From Klebsiella sp. RHBSTW-00484 (GTDB lineage: Bacteria > Pseudomonadota > Gammaproteobacteria > Enterobacterales > Enterobacteriaceae), in assembly GCF_013705725.1 (NCBI RefSeq), contig NZ_CP055481.1, positions 4,030,001 to 4,094,000 of the forward strand: a stretch of 64,000 nt of DNA, given 5' to 3'. Shown piece by piece: positions 39,306 to 50,186 of the stretch (its first letter is position 1; the number at the start of each line of letters is the position of its first letter). The position numbers and the translations under genes are program-made. The notes below the pieces were generated by a model. The model was not told the origin of the DNA and made no database searches. It saw only the letters and a list, made by a program, of their open reading frames with translations.

Positions 39306-40637
39306 TTACTGTGGTTCATCGAGAAATAAAATAACCACCAGACCTATTGCGGCGCAGATACCAAAATAGGTGAAGACTGAATTAAAGCTACCAGTTTGGT
39401 CGAGTAAGAACCCCGCAGCCATTGGGGCAACAAATCCGCCGAGGTTGCCGCCGCTATTAATAATAGAAGAGGCGATCGGATATGTTTTCGTATCCGAAAC
39501 AGCCATACCGTAGGCGGTAAAAGCAGGCCAACCAATATTCAAACACAAACCGACAAAGAATAACCCAACGCAAACGGCCCAGGTACTTGCCGGAATATTT
39601 AGCATAATTAACATCATGACGACCGTTGAGATAGCCGTGAACATCATGGTCGGCTTACGACGACGTCCTAAGACTTTATCAGAGAACCATCCACCGCCAA
39701 TTGCGCCAATAAAACCACCGATGCACGGCATACTCGCCACAAATCCCATGCTCATCACATCAAAACCACGTTCTTTGACTAAATACAGCGGGATCCATGT
39801 TAATAAACCATACAGCACACTCACCATCATAAAATAGGCCAGACAGTCGCCAAGAATATTTTTGGAGGTAAACAAGCCTTTTGCTGTATCAATAGGCGCC
39901 ATCTTTTTGACGCGAATTATTTTATCGAGCCAGGTAAATTTATCGGCAATAAGGATATTTTCGCGCTCGGCACTTTTATTTTCATCACGCCCGGCATTAA
40001 TCTCATCCAGTTCACTTTGCGAAACAAAACCACTCTCGGAAGGTTTTGATTTCACCAGCAGATACCAGGCAATTGCAGCAAAAATTCCTGGGATCGCAAA
40101 GGAGAAAAACACCCAGCGCCAGCCCCAGGTGACCGCAATCCACACCGCCAGCGGCGGTACGATGATCGGCGCAAACATGGTGGCTGCAATGTAAACGCCC
40201 GTTGCCGTGGCTTTCTCTTTCGGTGGGAACCAGTTATTAATCGTCGAAGCCAGCCCCACCGGACACGGTCCTTCGCTAAGTCCCAGTCCCAAACGCACCA
40301 TCTTCAGGCCAAAAACCGAACTCACCGTGCCCATCAGCCAGGTAAAAGCGGAAAAGCCGAAAATTGACAGCGAAACTAGCCCCCGTGTGCCGCGCTTCGC
40401 GATAAAGAAACCCGCCGGGATCTGACTTACCGCGTAGCCAAGGAAAAACATACTGGCGATGGCCCCGGCTTCAAAGTTGTTGATATGAAACTCATCAATG
40501 ATGAACGGCAGCACCGCACCGATATTCGTTCTGTCGGCATAATTTATTGCATACACCAGGAAAATCATCGTTAAAACCACGAACCGATATTTTGTTTTCC
40601 TGGCGTCAGTACAGACTACAGTATCCATACGTGACAT
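39306..40637 (-). CDS. MFS transporter, anion:cation symporter (ACS) family, sugar-acid type
   Basis: This 443-residue 12-helix major-facilitator protein has the ACS signature INYADRTNIGAVLPFI in helix 1, GYAVSQIPAGFFIAKRGTRG, and GLSEGPCPVGLASTINNWFPPKEK before helix 4, the pattern of the GudP/ExuT/DgoT group of glucarate, hexuronate and galactonate permeases. It is the first gene of the island operon and divergent from its LysR regulator, so it probably brings in the pathway substrate, likely an aldonate or another small sugar acid (inference). Confidence 0.87.
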   Translation of the reverse strand: MSRMDTVVCTDARKTKYRFVVLTMIFLVYAINYADRTNIGAVLPFIIDEFHINNFEAGAIASMFFLGYAVSQIPAGFFIAKRGTRGLVSLSIFGFSAFTWLMGTVSSVFGLKMVRLGLGLSEGPCPVGLASTINNWFPPKEKATATGVYIAATMFAPIIVPPLAVWIAVTWGWRWVFFSFAIPGIFAAIAWYLLVKSKPSESGFVSQSELDEINAGRDENKSAERENILIADKFTWLDKIIRVKKMAPIDTAKGLFTSKNILGDCLAYFMMVSVLYGLLTWIPLYLVKERGFDVMSMGFVASMPCIGGFIGAIGGGWFSDKVLGRRRKPTMMFTAISTVVMMLIMLNIPASTWAVCVGLFFVGLCLNIGWPAFTAYGMAVSDTKTYPIASSIINSGGNLGGFVAPMAAGFLLDQTGSFNSVFTYFGICAAIGLVVILFLDEPQ

Positions 40638-40967
40638 AGGGTATCCTCATTATTGTTTTATGTTTTTTCGCGAACCTTACCGTATCGCGCCTTGTTATCA
40701 GGCCTGTGGTTGCAATATAACAACCCCAAAAAGAAAGGGTATTCAAAAAACCTCAATTATGAGTGAGAAAAATTTACTTCGTGACTACACTCAAATTCCT
40801 GTGAATTACCTGGATGCTTGGTTCTGCGTTTAAAAGTGTTAACTTCATCACGGATTCCTGGGTAATTTATTTTCCGGCTATGTTATGCTTGCCCACAATT
40901 CCTGCGATAATTGGCTTATATACTCCTTTGGGGTAATAAAAATTTATCCCGTTCACAGGAGGAAAGG
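40638..40967. other. Divergent control region of the island (MFS/LysR)
   Basis: These 330 bp carry both promoters and presumably the LysR operator. I see AT-rich DNA (40720-40790) and no clear perfect palindrome or small gene. The LysR ribosome site AGGAGGAAAGG ends it. Confidence 0.5.
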
Positions 40968-41891
40968 ATGAGTCAACCGCTTCAAAATAAAAGCTTGCCA
41001 ATGCCATCGTTACGCAATATTCAGGCATTTATTGAAGTAGCCGATACCGGTAGTCTCAATCTGGCAGCAGAAAATCTCAACATTACGGCCTCAGCAGTAA
41101 GTCACCAGATAGCCAGCCTGGAACAGTATTTGGGAAAGAAGCTGTTTTCTCGCAGCAGTAAAGGGGTGATATTAACCACTATTGGTGAAAAATATCTTAA
41201 AGAGGTTTCCGGGGCATTAAATATTATTGGTCAGGCCACTAATCAGGTGATTAATGATATCCACCAGGATTATTTGCGTATTCACTCAGCACCCAGCTTT
41301 GGCTTATTATGGCTCATGCCCCGTCTTAATAAATTTCGCCAGACCTGGCCTGAACTCAAGATTAGCCTGACCTGCTCTTATGAAAGCATTCAGTTTTCTC
41401 GCGATAATATTGACATCGATATTCGCCACGGGCTTTCGCAGTGGCCAACCCTGGTGGTCAAAACGATAAAGAATGAGCGCGTGCTCCCTTATACATCATT
41501 ATCTTATTTAGCTAGCCATAATATACAGACCATCGAAGACTTACTGGCCTGCGATCTTATTCATTCAGATAGCACGTTGATCAACTGGAGCAACTGGTTG
41601 TCCTGGCACAAGGTTCGCGGCTGGAATAAAAACTTTATATTCAATTTCGACCGTTCATATATGAGCATTGAGGCGGCGCGTATGGGGATGGGCATTATTC
41701 TGGAAAGCAATCTGCTGGCCGGGCAGAACATTAACCAGCAGCATCTGACCGCCGTTTTTACCAACGATGTGAGTATGCCGGTTAACGCCCATCACTTCGT
41801 TTTACCGCACACCAACGAGCAAAAAGAGAAAGTGAAGATCTTCTTTAATTGGGTCTCTGAAGAGCTGAGTCGAGAAGGATTTTATATTTAA
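40968..41891 (+). CDS. LysR-family transcriptional regulator (GcvA-like)
   Basis: This 307-residue regulator has an N-terminal winged HTH (about 12-75: [38 protein letters not shown]) and a periplasmic-binding-like effector domain (about 100-300). The ATG at 40968 follows AGGAGGAAAGG, which decides it against an in-frame ATG at 40911. Divergent from the MFS-SDR-transketolase-AdhE operon, it is the probable activator. Base composition is more AT-rich than the flanking core genes. Confidence 0.87.
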   Translation: MSQPLQNKSLPMPSLRNIQAFIEVADTGSLNLAAENLNITASAVSHQIASLEQYLGKKLFSRSSKGVILTTIGEKYLKEVSGALNIIGQATNQVINDIHQDYLRIHSAPSFGLLWLMPRLNKFRQTWPELKISLTCSYESIQFSRDNIDIDIRHGLSQWPTLVVKTIKNERVLPYTSLSYLASHNIQTIEDLLACDLIHSDSTLINWSNWLSWHKVRGWNKNFIFNFDRSYMSIEAARMGMGIILESNLLAGQNINQQHLTAVFTNDVSMPVNAHHFVLPHTNEQKEKVKIFFNWVSEELSREGFYI

Positions 41892-41929
41892 CATCCGACG
41901 GTGGACAAACTTCCGATGCGCGCCTAAAG

Positions 41930-41949
41930 TTAATCAATCGATTGATTAA
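41930..41949. promoter_or_regulatory. CecR operator, perfect 20-bp palindrome
   Basis: TTAATCAATCGATTGATTAA lies 13 bp before the cecR start and is perfectly palindromic, as expected for an autoregulated TetR-family operator. Assignment to CecR is by position. Confidence 0.8.
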
Positions 41950-41962
41950 CTTTCCCAGAGCG

Positions 41963-42640
41963 ATGACAACGACCCCCATTACCAGCAAAGGCGAGCAGGC
42001 GAAAAGCCAGCTTATCGCCGCCGCTATCGCCCAGTTCGGCGAATACGGTCAGCACGCCACCACCCGCGATATCGCCGCCCAGGCCGGGCAGAATATCGCC
42101 GCTATCACCTACTATTTCGGTTCGAAGGACGATTTGTACCTCGCCTGCGCCCAGTGGATTGCCGACTTTATCGGCAATAATTTTCGCCCCCATGCGCAGG
42201 CGGCAGAGGAACTGCTGGCCCAGCCCGCTGCGGATAAAGCCGCAATGCGCACTCTGATTCTACGCGCCTGCCAGAATATGATTTTACTGCTGACCCAGGA
42301 AGACACGGTCAATTTGAGCAAATTCATCTCCCGCGAGCAGTTGTCGCCGACACCCGCCTATCAGCTCATCCACGACCAGGTCATTGCTCCACTACACTGC
42401 CACCTAACCCGTTTAATCGCCGCTTATACCGGCCTTAACGCAGACACCACGCAAATGATCCTTCACACCCACGCGCTGCTGGGGGAAGTTCTCGCGTTTC
42501 GTCTTGTTCGGGAAACGGTGCTGCGTCGCGCCGGTTGGGCCGAGTTTGATCAAGAAAAAACCGAGCAAATCATTCAGGTCATCACCTGCCACGTTGATTT
42601 CGTTCTGCAAGGATTATCGCAAAGGAGTCTGGAGTCATGA
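41963..42640 (+). CDS. cecR: TetR-family regulator CecR (YbiH)
   Basis: This 225-residue repressor controls ybhGFSR and rhlE in E. coli and affects sensitivity to cefoperazone and chloramphenicol. The TetR HTH ([46 protein letters not shown]) and a C-terminal ligand domain are well conserved. The start at 41963 follows the operator; an earlier in-frame ATG at 41942 would lie inside the palindrome. Its stop overlaps ybhG by 4 bp, so repressor and exporter are one operon. Confidence 0.94.
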   Translation: MTTTPITSKGEQAKSQLIAAAIAQFGEYGQHATTRDIAAQAGQNIAAITYYFGSKDDLYLACAQWIADFIGNNFRPHAQAAEELLAQPAADKAAMRTLILRACQNMILLLTQEDTVNLSKFISREQLSPTPAYQLIHDQVIAPLHCHLTRLIAAYTGLNADTTQMILHTHALLGEVLAFRLVRETVLRRAGWAEFDQEKTEQIIQVITCHVDFVLQGLSQRSLES

Positions 42641-43629
42641 AAAAACCGCTCATCGTTGTTCTACTGCTTCTCCTGATGGCTGCTGTGATTGGCGGCGGCT
42701 GGTGGTGGTATCAAAGCAGCCAGCAAAAAGCGCTCACCCTGTATGGCAACGTGGATATTCGTACCGTTAACCTGAGCTTCCGGGTGGGAGGACGGCTGGC
42801 GTCGCTAAGCGTCGATGAGGGCGATGCGATTAAAACCGGGCAAACGCTGGGCGAGTTGGATCGCGCCCCTTATGAAAATGCCCTCCAGCAGGCGCAGGCC
42901 AACGTTTCTACGGCCCAGGCGCAGTACGACCTGATGATGGCGGGCTATCGCTCGGAAGAAATTGCCCAGGCCGCCGCCGCGGTTAACCAGGCCCAGGCGG
43001 CTTACGCCTATGCGCAGAACTTCTATCAACGCCAGCTGGGGCTGCGTAAAAGCAGCGCTATCTCCGCGAATGACCTTGAGAACGCGCGCTCCTCACGCGA
43101 CCAGGCACAGGCCACGCTGAAATCAGCCCAGGATAAACTGCGCCAGTACCGCGCCGGTAACCGTCCGCAAGAGATAGCCCAGGCCAAAGCCAGCCTCGAA
43201 CAGGCTCAGGCCGCGCTCGCACAGGCGAAACTCGATCTGCACGATACCACGCTGACCGCGCCGTCCGACGGCACCCTGATGACCCGCGCCGTGGAGCCAG
43301 GCAGTATGCTCAGCGCAGGCGGCACGGTGATGACGCTATCATTAACCCATCCGGTTTGGGTACGCGCCTACGTCGATGAAAAAAATCTCGGCCAGGCCCA
43401 ACCGGGGCGTGAAGTCTTGCTCTATACCGATAGCCGTCCGAATCAACCTTACCTTGGCAAAATCGGCTTTGTCTCTCCTGTGGCTGAATTTACACCGAAA
43501 ACCGTCGAGACCCCGGACCTGCGCACCGACCTGGTTTATCGCCTGCGGATTGTGGTCACCGATGCCGACGGCGCGCTGCGTCAGGGGATGCCGGTGACCG
43601 TCGCTTTCAGCAATGGAAACGGCCAATGA
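42637..43629 (+). CDS. ybhG: Membrane fusion protein YbhG (HlyD family)
   Basis: This 330-residue periplasmic adaptor of the YbhFSR exporter has an N-terminal anchor (about 5-25: [21 protein letters not shown]), a barrel-sandwich half ([18 protein letters not shown]), a long coiled-coil hairpin rich in Gln/Ala (about 85-200) and the returning half. It overlaps cecR and ybhF by 4 bp each. Confidence 0.95.
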   Translation: MKKPLIVVLLLLLMAAVIGGGWWWYQSSQQKALTLYGNVDIRTVNLSFRVGGRLASLSVDEGDAIKTGQTLGELDRAPYENALQQAQANVSTAQAQYDLMMAGYRSEEIAQAAAAVNQAQAAYAYAQNFYQRQLGLRKSSAISANDLENARSSRDQAQATLKSAQDKLRQYRAGNRPQEIAQAKASLEQAQAALAQAKLDLHDTTLTAPSDGTLMTRAVEPGSMLSAGGTVMTLSLTHPVWVRAYVDEKNLGQAQPGREVLLYTDSRPNQPYLGKIGFVSPVAEFTPKTVETPDLRTDLVYRLRIVVTDADGALRQGMPVTVAFSNGNGQ

Positions 43630-45365
43630 GCGAAGACGTTATCACGCTGCGCGGTCTCACCCGGCGTTTCGCCGGCATGGACCGCCCGGCCGTCGCGCCG
43701 CTGGACTGCACCATTCACTCCGGCTATGTGACCGGGCTGGTTGGCCCCGATGGCGCAGGGAAAACCACCCTGATGCGTATGCTCGCCGGCTTGCTCAAAG
43801 CCGACAGCGGCAGCGCACAGGTCATTGGTTTTGACCCCATTGCCGACGATAGCGCCCTGCACGCGGTGCTCGGTTATATGCCGCAGAAATTTGGCCTGTA
43901 TGAAGATCTGACGGTGATGGAAAACCTGACCCTCTACGCCGACCTGCGCAGCGTCACCGGCGAAGCACGGGAAAAAACCTTCGCCCGGCTGCTGGAGTTT
44001 ACCTCTTTGGGCCCCTTTACTGGCCGTCTGGCGGGTAAACTCTCCGGCGGTATGAAGCAGAAACTCGGCCTCGCCTGTACCCTCGTCGGTGAACCGAAAG
44101 TGCTGCTGCTGGACGAACCCGGCGTCGGCGTTGACCCCATCTCACGCCGCGAACTGTGGCAAATGGTCCACGAGCTGGCGGGCGATGGGATGCTGATCCT
44201 CTGGAGCACCTCCTATCTCGACGAAGCCGAACAGTGCCGCGACGTGCTGCTGATGAACGAAGGACAGCTGTTGTATCAGGGCGCGCCCAAAGAGCTGACG
44301 CAGACCATGGCTGGACGCAGCTTTTTGATCTCCAGCACCGAGGAAAATAACCGCCGCCTGCTACAACGGGCGCTGAAGCTGCCGCAGGTGAGCGATGGCG
44401 TGATTCAGGGCAAATCGGTGCGCCTGATCCTCAAAAAAGAGGCCAATATCCGCGAAGTGCAAAACGCAGCCGACATGGCGCCGCTGGAGGTAGCTGAAAC
44501 CGCGCCGCGCTTTGAAGATGCGTTCATCGACCTGCTGGGCGGCGCGGGTACGGCTGAATCGCCGCTGGGGAAAATTATCCACACCGTGGAAGGCTCCCAT
44601 GACGACACGGTGATTGAAGCGCAAACCCTGACCAAAAAATTTGGTGATTTTGCCGCCACCGACCACGTCGATTTTCAGGTCAAGCGTGGAGAAATCTTCG
44701 GACTCCTCGGCCCTAACGGCGCGGGCAAGTCCACCACCTTTAAGATGATGTGCGGCCTGCTGGTCCCCACCTCCGGCAAAGCGCTGGTGCTGGGGATGGA
44801 CCTCAAAGTCAGCTCTGGCAAGGCACGCCAGCATCTGGGCTATATGGCACAGAAATTTTCGCTGTATGGCAACCTCACCGTTGAGCAGAACCTGCGCTTT
44901 TTCTCCGGCGTTTATGGCCTGCGCGGCAAAGCGCAGAACGAAAAAATCGCCAGCATGAGCGAGGCATTTGGCCTGAAAAGTATCGCCAGGCAGGCCGCCG
45001 ACGACCTGCCGCTCGGCTATAAGCAGCGCCTGGCGCTGGCCTGTTCGCTGATGCATGAGCCGGATATTCTGTTTCTGGACGAGCCAACTTCGGGCGTCGA
45101 TCCCCTCACCCGCCGGGAGTTCTGGCTGCATATCAACAGCATGGTGGATAAGGGAGTGACGGTAATGGTCACCACCCACTTTATGGATGAGGCGGAGTAT
45201 TGCGACCGTATTGGTCTGGTCTATCGCGGCAAACTTATCGCCAGCGGCACGCCGGACGATCTCAAAGCAATGGCGGCGGATGATGAACAGCCTGACCCGA
45301 CGATGGAACAGGCATTTATTACCCTCATCCATGACTGGGATAAGGAGAACGCCAGTGAGCGCTAA
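43626..45365 (+). CDS. ybhF: ABC transporter ATPase YbhF (two NBDs)
   Basis: This 579-residue cytoplasmic protein has two complete nucleotide-binding domains: Walker [10 protein letters not shown] (about 40) and GPNGAGKST (about 360), signatures [12 protein letters not shown] and the diverged [12 protein letters not shown], and Walker [12 protein letters not shown] and [11 protein letters not shown]. With YbhS and YbhR it forms a drug/cation (Na+, Li+/H+ in E. coli reports) exporter. It overlaps ybhS by 11 bp. Confidence 0.95.
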   Translation: MSEDVITLRGLTRRFAGMDRPAVAPLDCTIHSGYVTGLVGPDGAGKTTLMRMLAGLLKADSGSAQVIGFDPIADDSALHAVLGYMPQKFGLYEDLTVMENLTLYADLRSVTGEAREKTFARLLEFTSLGPFTGRLAGKLSGGMKQKLGLACTLVGEPKVLLLDEPGVGVDPISRRELWQMVHELAGDGMLILWSTSYLDEAEQCRDVLLMNEGQLLYQGAPKELTQTMAGRSFLISSTEENNRRLLQRALKLPQVSDGVIQGKSVRLILKKEANIREVQNAADMAPLEVAETAPRFEDAFIDLLGGAGTAESPLGKIIHTVEGSHDDTVIEAQTLTKKFGDFAATDHVDFQVKRGEIFGLLGPNGAGKSTTFKMMCGLLVPTSGKALVLGMDLKVSSGKARQHLGYMAQKFSLYGNLTVEQNLRFFSGVYGLRGKAQNEKIASMSEAFGLKSIARQAADDLPLGYKQRLALACSLMHEPDILFLDEPTSGVDPLTRREFWLHINSMVDKGVTVMVTTHFMDEAEYCDRIGLVYRGKLIASGTPDDLKAMAADDEQPDPTMEQAFITLIHDWDKENASER

Positions 45366-46488
45366 AATCCTGGCATGGCGGCGCGTGCGCGCCCTGTGCG
45401 TCAAGGAGACGCGGCAGATCGTCCGCGACCCCAGCAGTTGGCTGATTGCGGTGGTGATCCCGCTGCTGCTGCTGTTTATCTTTGGCTACGGTATTAACCT
45501 CGACTCCAGCAAACTGCGAGTCGGCGTGTTGCTGGAACAGCAGAGCGAAGAGGCGCTGGATTTCGTCCATACCATGACCGGTTCGCCCTATATCGACGCC
45601 ACCATCAGCGACAATCGCCAGCAACTGATTCAAATGATGCAGGCCGGGCGGATCCGCGCGCTGGTGGTGGTGCCGGTGGATTTCGACCAGAAGATGGCCC
45701 GTCCCGGCGACGATGCGCCAATCCAGCTTATCACCGACGGCAGCGAACCGAATACCGCCAACTTCGCCCAGGGCTATATCGAAGGCATCTGGCAAATCTG
45801 GCAACAGCAACGGGCGGAAGATCGGGGTGAAACCTTCGAGCCGTTGATTGATGTGCAGATGCGCTATTGGTTTAACCCGGCCGCCATTAGCCAACATTTT
45901 ATTATCCCCGGCGCGATTACTATCATCATGACGGTGGTCGGCGCGATCCTGACCTCGCTGGTGGTGGCTCGCGAATGGGAGCGCGGCACTATGGAGGCGC
46001 TGCTGTCGACCGAGATTACCCGCGCCGAGCTACTGCTGTGCAAGCTGATTCCTTACTACTTCCTCGGCATGCTGGCGATGCTGCTGTGCATGCTGGTAGC
46101 GGTGTTTATTCTCGGCGTGCCGTTTCGCGGTTCGCTGGTGATTCTGTTTTTTATCACCAGCCTGTTTCTGCTAAGCACGCTGGGAATGGGGCTGCTGATT
46201 TCCACCATTACCCGCAACCAGTTTAACGCCGCGCAGGTGGCGCTGAATGCCGCATTTCTGCCATCGATTATGCTATCCGGGTTTATTTTCCAGATAGACA
46301 GTATGCCAGCGGTGATCCGCGCGGTGACCTACGTGATCCCGGCGCGCTATTTTGTCAGCACCCTGCAAAGCCTTTTTTTGGCGGGCAATATTCCCGTAGT
46401 GCTGCTGGTGAACACGATGTTTTTAATCGCCTCAGCGGTAATGTTTATCGGCCTGACGTGGATAAAAACCAAGCGGCGTCTGGATTAA
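45355..46488 (+). CDS. ybhS: ABC-2 permease YbhS
   Basis: This 377-residue ABC-2-type permease has an N-terminal helix ([20 protein letters not shown]), a large periplasmic domain (about 45-170) and five C-terminal helices with [24 protein letters not shown]. The GTG at 45355, inside the ybhF end, gives exactly the E. coli length and N-terminus; an in-frame ATG at 45187 would add an unrelated 56 residues read from the ybhF coding frame. Confidence 0.94.
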   Translation: MSAKILAWRRVRALCVKETRQIVRDPSSWLIAVVIPLLLLFIFGYGINLDSSKLRVGVLLEQQSEEALDFVHTMTGSPYIDATISDNRQQLIQMMQAGRIRALVVVPVDFDQKMARPGDDAPIQLITDGSEPNTANFAQGYIEGIWQIWQQQRAEDRGETFEPLIDVQMRYWFNPAAISQHFIIPGAITIIMTVVGAILTSLVVAREWERGTMEALLSTEITRAELLLCKLIPYYFLGMLAMLLCMLVAVFILGVPFRGSLVILFFITSLFLLSTLGMGLLISTITRNQFNAAQVALNAAFLPSIMLSGFIFQIDSMPAVIRAVTYVIPARYFVSTLQSLFLAGNIPVVLLVNTMFLIASAVMFIGLTWIKTKRRLD

Positions 46489-46521
46489 TTTGCCGAAGGC
46501 GGCAGTTTGCGGGTCTTGTAG

Positions 46522-46552
46522 CCCGGACAGGTGCGCCAGCACCACCTCCGGG
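46522..46552. repeat. REP-like palindrome in the ybhS-ybhR gap
   Basis: CCCGGACAGGTG...CACCACCTCCGGG forms an imperfect palindrome between two genes of one operon, preceded by GTAG as in enterobacterial REPs. It may affect relative message stability. Confidence 0.6.
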
Positions 46553-46573
46553 GATCACAAAGAGAGAATAGAT

Positions 46574-47680
46574 ATGTTTCATCGCTTATGGACACTAATC
46601 CGCAAAGAGCTGCAATCGCTGTTGCGCGAACCGCAGACGCGGGCGATTTTAATTATGCCGGTGCTGATTCAGGTACTGCTGTTTCCGTTCGCCGCCACGC
46701 TGGAGGTGACGAACGCCACCATCGCTATCTACAACGAAGATAGCGGCAAGCATGCGGTGGAGCTAACCCAGCGCTTCGCCCGCGCCAAAGCCTTCACCCA
46801 TGTCCTGTTGCTGAAAAGCCCGCAGGAGATTAGACCCACCATCGATGAACAAAAAGCGCTGCTGGTCGTGCGCTTCCCGGCAGATTTCTCACGTAATCTC
46901 GACACGAACCAGACCGCCCCGCTCCAGCTTTTGCTCGACGGACGTAACTCCAACAGTGCGCAGATTGCCGCCAATTACCTCCAGCAGATCGTTAAAAACT
47001 ATCAGCAGGATCTGCTGGAAGGTAAAGCGAAACCGAACAACAGCGAGCTGGTGGTGCGCAACTGGTATAACCCGAACCTCGACTATAAATGGTTCGTAGT
47101 GCCGTCGCTGATCGCCATGATCACCACCATCGGCGTGATGATCGTCACCTCGCTATCCGTTGCCCGCGAGCGTGAACAGGGCACGCTCGATCAGCTGCTG
47201 GTTTCACCACTGGCGACATGGCAGATTTTTATTGGCAAAGCGGTTCCTGCACTGATTGTCGCCACTCTTCAGGCGAGCATCGTACTGGGGATCGGCATCT
47301 GGGCCTATCAAATCCCCTTCGCCGGATCGCTGCTGCTGTTTTACTTTACGATGATTGTTTACGGATTGTCGCTGGTGGGATTCGGGCTGCTGATTTCATC
47401 GCTATGCTCTACGCAACAGCAGGCGTTTATCGGCGTGTTCGTCTTTATGATGCCGGCGATCCTACTGTCCGGATACGTTTCGCCAGTGGAGAATATGCCG
47501 GTATGGCTACAGAATTTAACGTGGGTAAACCCCATTCGTCACTTTACCGATATCACTAAGCAAATCTATCTGAAGGATGCGAGTCTGGAGATTGTGTGGG
47601 GAAGTTTGTGGCCGCTATTGGTCATAGCGGCCACTACCGGCTCAGCGGCGTATGCGATGTTCCGCAGAAAGATCGCGTAA
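46574..47680 (+). CDS. ybhR: ABC-2 permease YbhR
   Basis: This 368-residue permease is homologous to YbhS, with which it forms a heterodimer. N-terminal helix ([21 protein letters not shown]), periplasmic domain, then [32 protein letters not shown] and five helices. The start at 46574 matches E. coli length. Its last 39 bp overlap the convergent ybhQ. Confidence 0.95.
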   Translation: MFHRLWTLIRKELQSLLREPQTRAILIMPVLIQVLLFPFAATLEVTNATIAIYNEDSGKHAVELTQRFARAKAFTHVLLLKSPQEIRPTIDEQKALLVVRFPADFSRNLDTNQTAPLQLLLDGRNSNSAQIAANYLQQIVKNYQQDLLEGKAKPNNSELVVRNWYNPNLDYKWFVVPSLIAMITTIGVMIVTSLSVAREREQGTLDQLLVSPLATWQIFIGKAVPALIVATLQASIVLGIGIWAYQIPFAGSLLLFYFTMIVYGLSLVGFGLLISSLCSTQQQAFIGVFVFMMPAILLSGYVSPVENMPVWLQNLTWVNPIRHFTDITKQIYLKDASLEIVWGSLWPLLVIAATTGSAAYAMFRRKIA

Positions 47681-48052
47681 TTTTTTATCTTTCGCCAGCA
47701 ACGAAACCACTGCCGGGCCTGCCAGTATCACCAGCCCGGCGAGGGCCAGCAGCAGGTTATTGTGCAGCACGCGCGACAACAGCCATAGCGCAATAACCGC
47801 CGCGCCGAAGTACCAGGTGGTGGTGAGTTCTTCAAGGAAATCACCCACATCACGCCAGCGCTCTTCGTGATGACGCTGCAAAAACAGCATCGACAGTAAC
47901 GTGACACCGTACAGCACGCACAAACCTAATCCGACGCGAACCAGCGCGCCGCTCATCCAACCCATCACCAGTACTGCCACGACCAGTAGATGCAACATAA
48001 TCTGCCAGCAACTAAGACCCGTTGCGACGCGTACACGTTGTTGCCACTTCAT
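47642..48052 (-). CDS. ybhQ: Inner membrane protein YbhQ
   Basis: This 136-residue membrane protein has four predicted helices ([67 protein letters not shown]). The start [19 protein letters not shown] and the end HRIRR match E. coli YbhQ. Its 3' end overlaps the ybhR coding end on the other strand. Function unknown. Confidence 0.93.
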   Translation of the reverse strand: MKWQQRVRVATGLSCWQIMLHLLVVAVLVMGWMSGALVRVGLGLCVLYGVTLLSMLFLQRHHEERWRDVGDFLEELTTTWYFGAAVIALWLLSRVLHNNLLLALAGLVILAGPAVVSLLAKDKKLRDLSAEHRIRR

Positions 48053-48183
48053 GGCTTCTCTCCTGAAGGATTTTTCTCTGCTACTCAGAGTACCGCACTT
48101 TACGGAAAATTCCGTATCACCGCATCTTTTTGTGACCTCTACTACACTATTTCATTCAGGAAAGTGACATTGACTGGAGAAAT

Positions 48184-48945
48184 ATGGACGAACAAACGCC
48201 GCGATTTTCGTTGAACGTGCTAACAATTAACACCCATAAAGGCTTTAATGCGTTTAATCGCCGCTTTATTTTGCCTGAATTGCGCGAAGCGGTACGCAGC
48301 GTCAATGCCGATATCGTTTGTCTGCAGGAGGTGATGGGGGCGCATGAAATTCACCCGTTGAATATTAAGAACTGGCCGGAGACCCCACACTATGAATTCC
48401 TTGCCGACACGATATGGAACGATTTCGCCTACGGGCGTAACGCGGTCTACCCACAAGGGCATCATGGCAATGCGGTGCTCTCACGTTTTCCCATCGCGCA
48501 TTACCAGAATCTTGATGTATCCGTCGGCGACAGTGAAAAACGCGGTCTGCTCTACTGCCGCATCGTGCCGCCAGAAAGCGGGATAACCCTTCATCTGATT
48601 TGCGTACATCTGGGACTGCGCGCGAATCAGCGCCAGGCTCAGATGACCATGCTGGCGGATTGGGTGAACAGTTTGCCTGCGGGCGACCCGGTGGTGGTCG
48701 CAGGTGATTTTAACGACTGGCGACAGCAGGCTAATCGGCAGCTAAAAGTCCAGGCCGGGCTGGAGGAGATCTTCACCCGCGCCAGAGGGCGTCCGGCGCG
48801 TACTTTCCCGGTCAACTTCCCGCTGCTGCGCCTCGATCGCATCTACGTCAAAAATGCGCACGCCAGCCAGCCGAAGACGCTAGCCCTGAAACAGTGGCGT
48901 CATTTGTCCGATCATGCACCGCTTAGCGTGGAGATACATCTGTGA
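48184..48945 (+). CDS. ybhP: EEP-superfamily phosphodiesterase YbhP
   Basis: This 253-residue protein of the endonuclease/exonuclease/phosphatase fold has [38 protein letters not shown] and the end [10 protein letters not shown]. It is cytoplasmic and has no signal peptide, unlike the paralogue at 24416. It overlaps clsB by 4 bp and is needed for full ClsB function in E. coli reports. Confidence 0.94.
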   Translation: MDEQTPRFSLNVLTINTHKGFNAFNRRFILPELREAVRSVNADIVCLQEVMGAHEIHPLNIKNWPETPHYEFLADTIWNDFAYGRNAVYPQGHHGNAVLSRFPIAHYQNLDVSVGDSEKRGLLYCRIVPPESGITLHLICVHLGLRANQRQAQMTMLADWVNSLPAGDPVVVAGDFNDWRQQANRQLKVQAGLEEIFTRARGRPARTFPVNFPLLRLDRIYVKNAHASQPKTLALKQWRHLSDHAPLSVEIHL

Positions 48946-50186
48946 AATGCAGCTGGCAGGAAGGAAACCGCATTCAGCTATTAGAAAACGGCGACAATTA
49001 TTATCCGGCGGTCTTTTCCGCGATTGGCCGCGCACAGCAGCGGGTCATTCTCGAATCTTTTATCTGGTTTGAGGATGACGTCGGCAGGCAGCTCCATGCC
49101 GTGTTGCTGAAAGCCGCCCAGCGCGGGGTGCGCGTTGAAGTTCTGCTGGACGGTTACGGTTCGCCCGATTTAAGCGACGATTTTGTCGGCGAGCTAACCT
49201 CGGCGGGGGTCATTTTCCGCTACTACGATCCGCGCCCGCGCCTGCTCGGTATGCGTACCAACCTGTTTCGCCGGATGCACCGAAAAATTGTGGTTATCGA
49301 CGACGTTGTCGCCTTTGTCGGCGGAATTAACTACTCCGCTGAGCATATGACCGACTACGGCCCGGAGGCCAAACAGGATTACGCCGTTCAGGTTGAGGGC
49401 CCGGTGGTGCTCGATATCCTGCAATTTGAACTTGAAAACCTGCCCACCAGCGAAGCCACGCGACGCTGGTGGCGTCGTCGTCGGCATAAGCCTGAAATCA
49501 ACCGTAATCCCGGCGAAGCCCAGGCGCTATTTATCTGGCGAGATAACCAGGAACACCGCGACGCTATCGAACGTCACTATCTGAAGATGCTGACCAGCGC
49601 GCGCCGGGAGGTGATTATCGCCAACGCCTACTTCTTTCCAGGCTATCGGCTGCTGCACGCCATGCGCAACGCCGCCCGCCGCGGCGTTAGCGTAAAATTA
49701 ATCGTTCAGGGTGAGCCGGATATCCCGATAGTCAAATTCGGCGCTCGCCTGCTCTATCACTATCTGGTCAAAGGCGGCGTGCAGATTTTCGAATATCGCC
49801 GCCGCCCGCTACACGGTAAAGTGGCGCTGGCGGACGACCACTGGGCCACCGTCGGCTCCAGCAATCTCGACCCGCTTAGCCTGTCGCTGAATCTGGAAGC
49901 CAACCTGATCATCCACGACCGCGAATTTAACCAGACGCTGCGCGACAATCTCAACGGCCTGATTGCCAACGACTGTCGTCAGGTTGATAAAAGCATTTTG
50001 TCGAAGCGGACCTGGTGGCGGCTTGGCGTTAGCGTGCTGGCGTTCCACTTCCTGCGCCACTTTCCGGCCTGGGTGGGCTGGCTACCGGCCCACACTCCGC
50101 TCCTGTCGCGCGTTCAGCCGCCGGTACAGCCAGAAATAGAAACGCAGGATCGCGTTGAGACGGAAAACCAGGAGGTGAAGCCCTGA
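48942..50186 (+). CDS. clsB: Cardiolipin synthase B (ClsB)
   Basis: This 414-residue phospholipase D-superfamily enzyme makes cardiolipin from two phosphatidylglycerols. Both HKD motifs are present: [18 protein letters not shown] (about 113) and [20 protein letters not shown] (about 290). It starts with GTG in the overlap with ybhP (GTGAAATGC) and its stop overlaps the ybhN ATG (TGATG). Confidence 0.95.
   Translation: MKCSWQEGNRIQLLENGDNYYPAVFSAIGRAQQRVILESFIWFEDDVGRQLHAVLLKAAQRGVRVEVLLDGYGSPDLSDDFVGELTSAGVIFRYYDPRPRLLGMRTNLFRRMHRKIVVIDDVVAFVGGINYSAEHMTDYGPEAKQDYAVQVEGPVVLDILQFELENLPTSEATRRWWRRRRHKPEINRNPGEAQALFIWRDNQEHRDAIERHYLKMLTSARREVIIANAYFFPGYRLLHAMRNAARRGVSVKLIVQGEPDIPIVKFGARLLYHYLVKGGVQIFEYRRRPLHGKVALADDHWATVGSSNLDPLSLSLNLEANLIIHDREFNQTLRDNLNGLIANDCRQVDKSILSKRTWWRLGVSVLAFHFLRHFPAWVGWLPAHTPLLSRVQPPVQPEIETQDRVETENQEVKP

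Noticed and set aside
44361..45404. Open frame of 347 codons antisense to ybhF
   Set aside because: Shadow of a strongly conserved ATPase gene; composition unlike a real protein.
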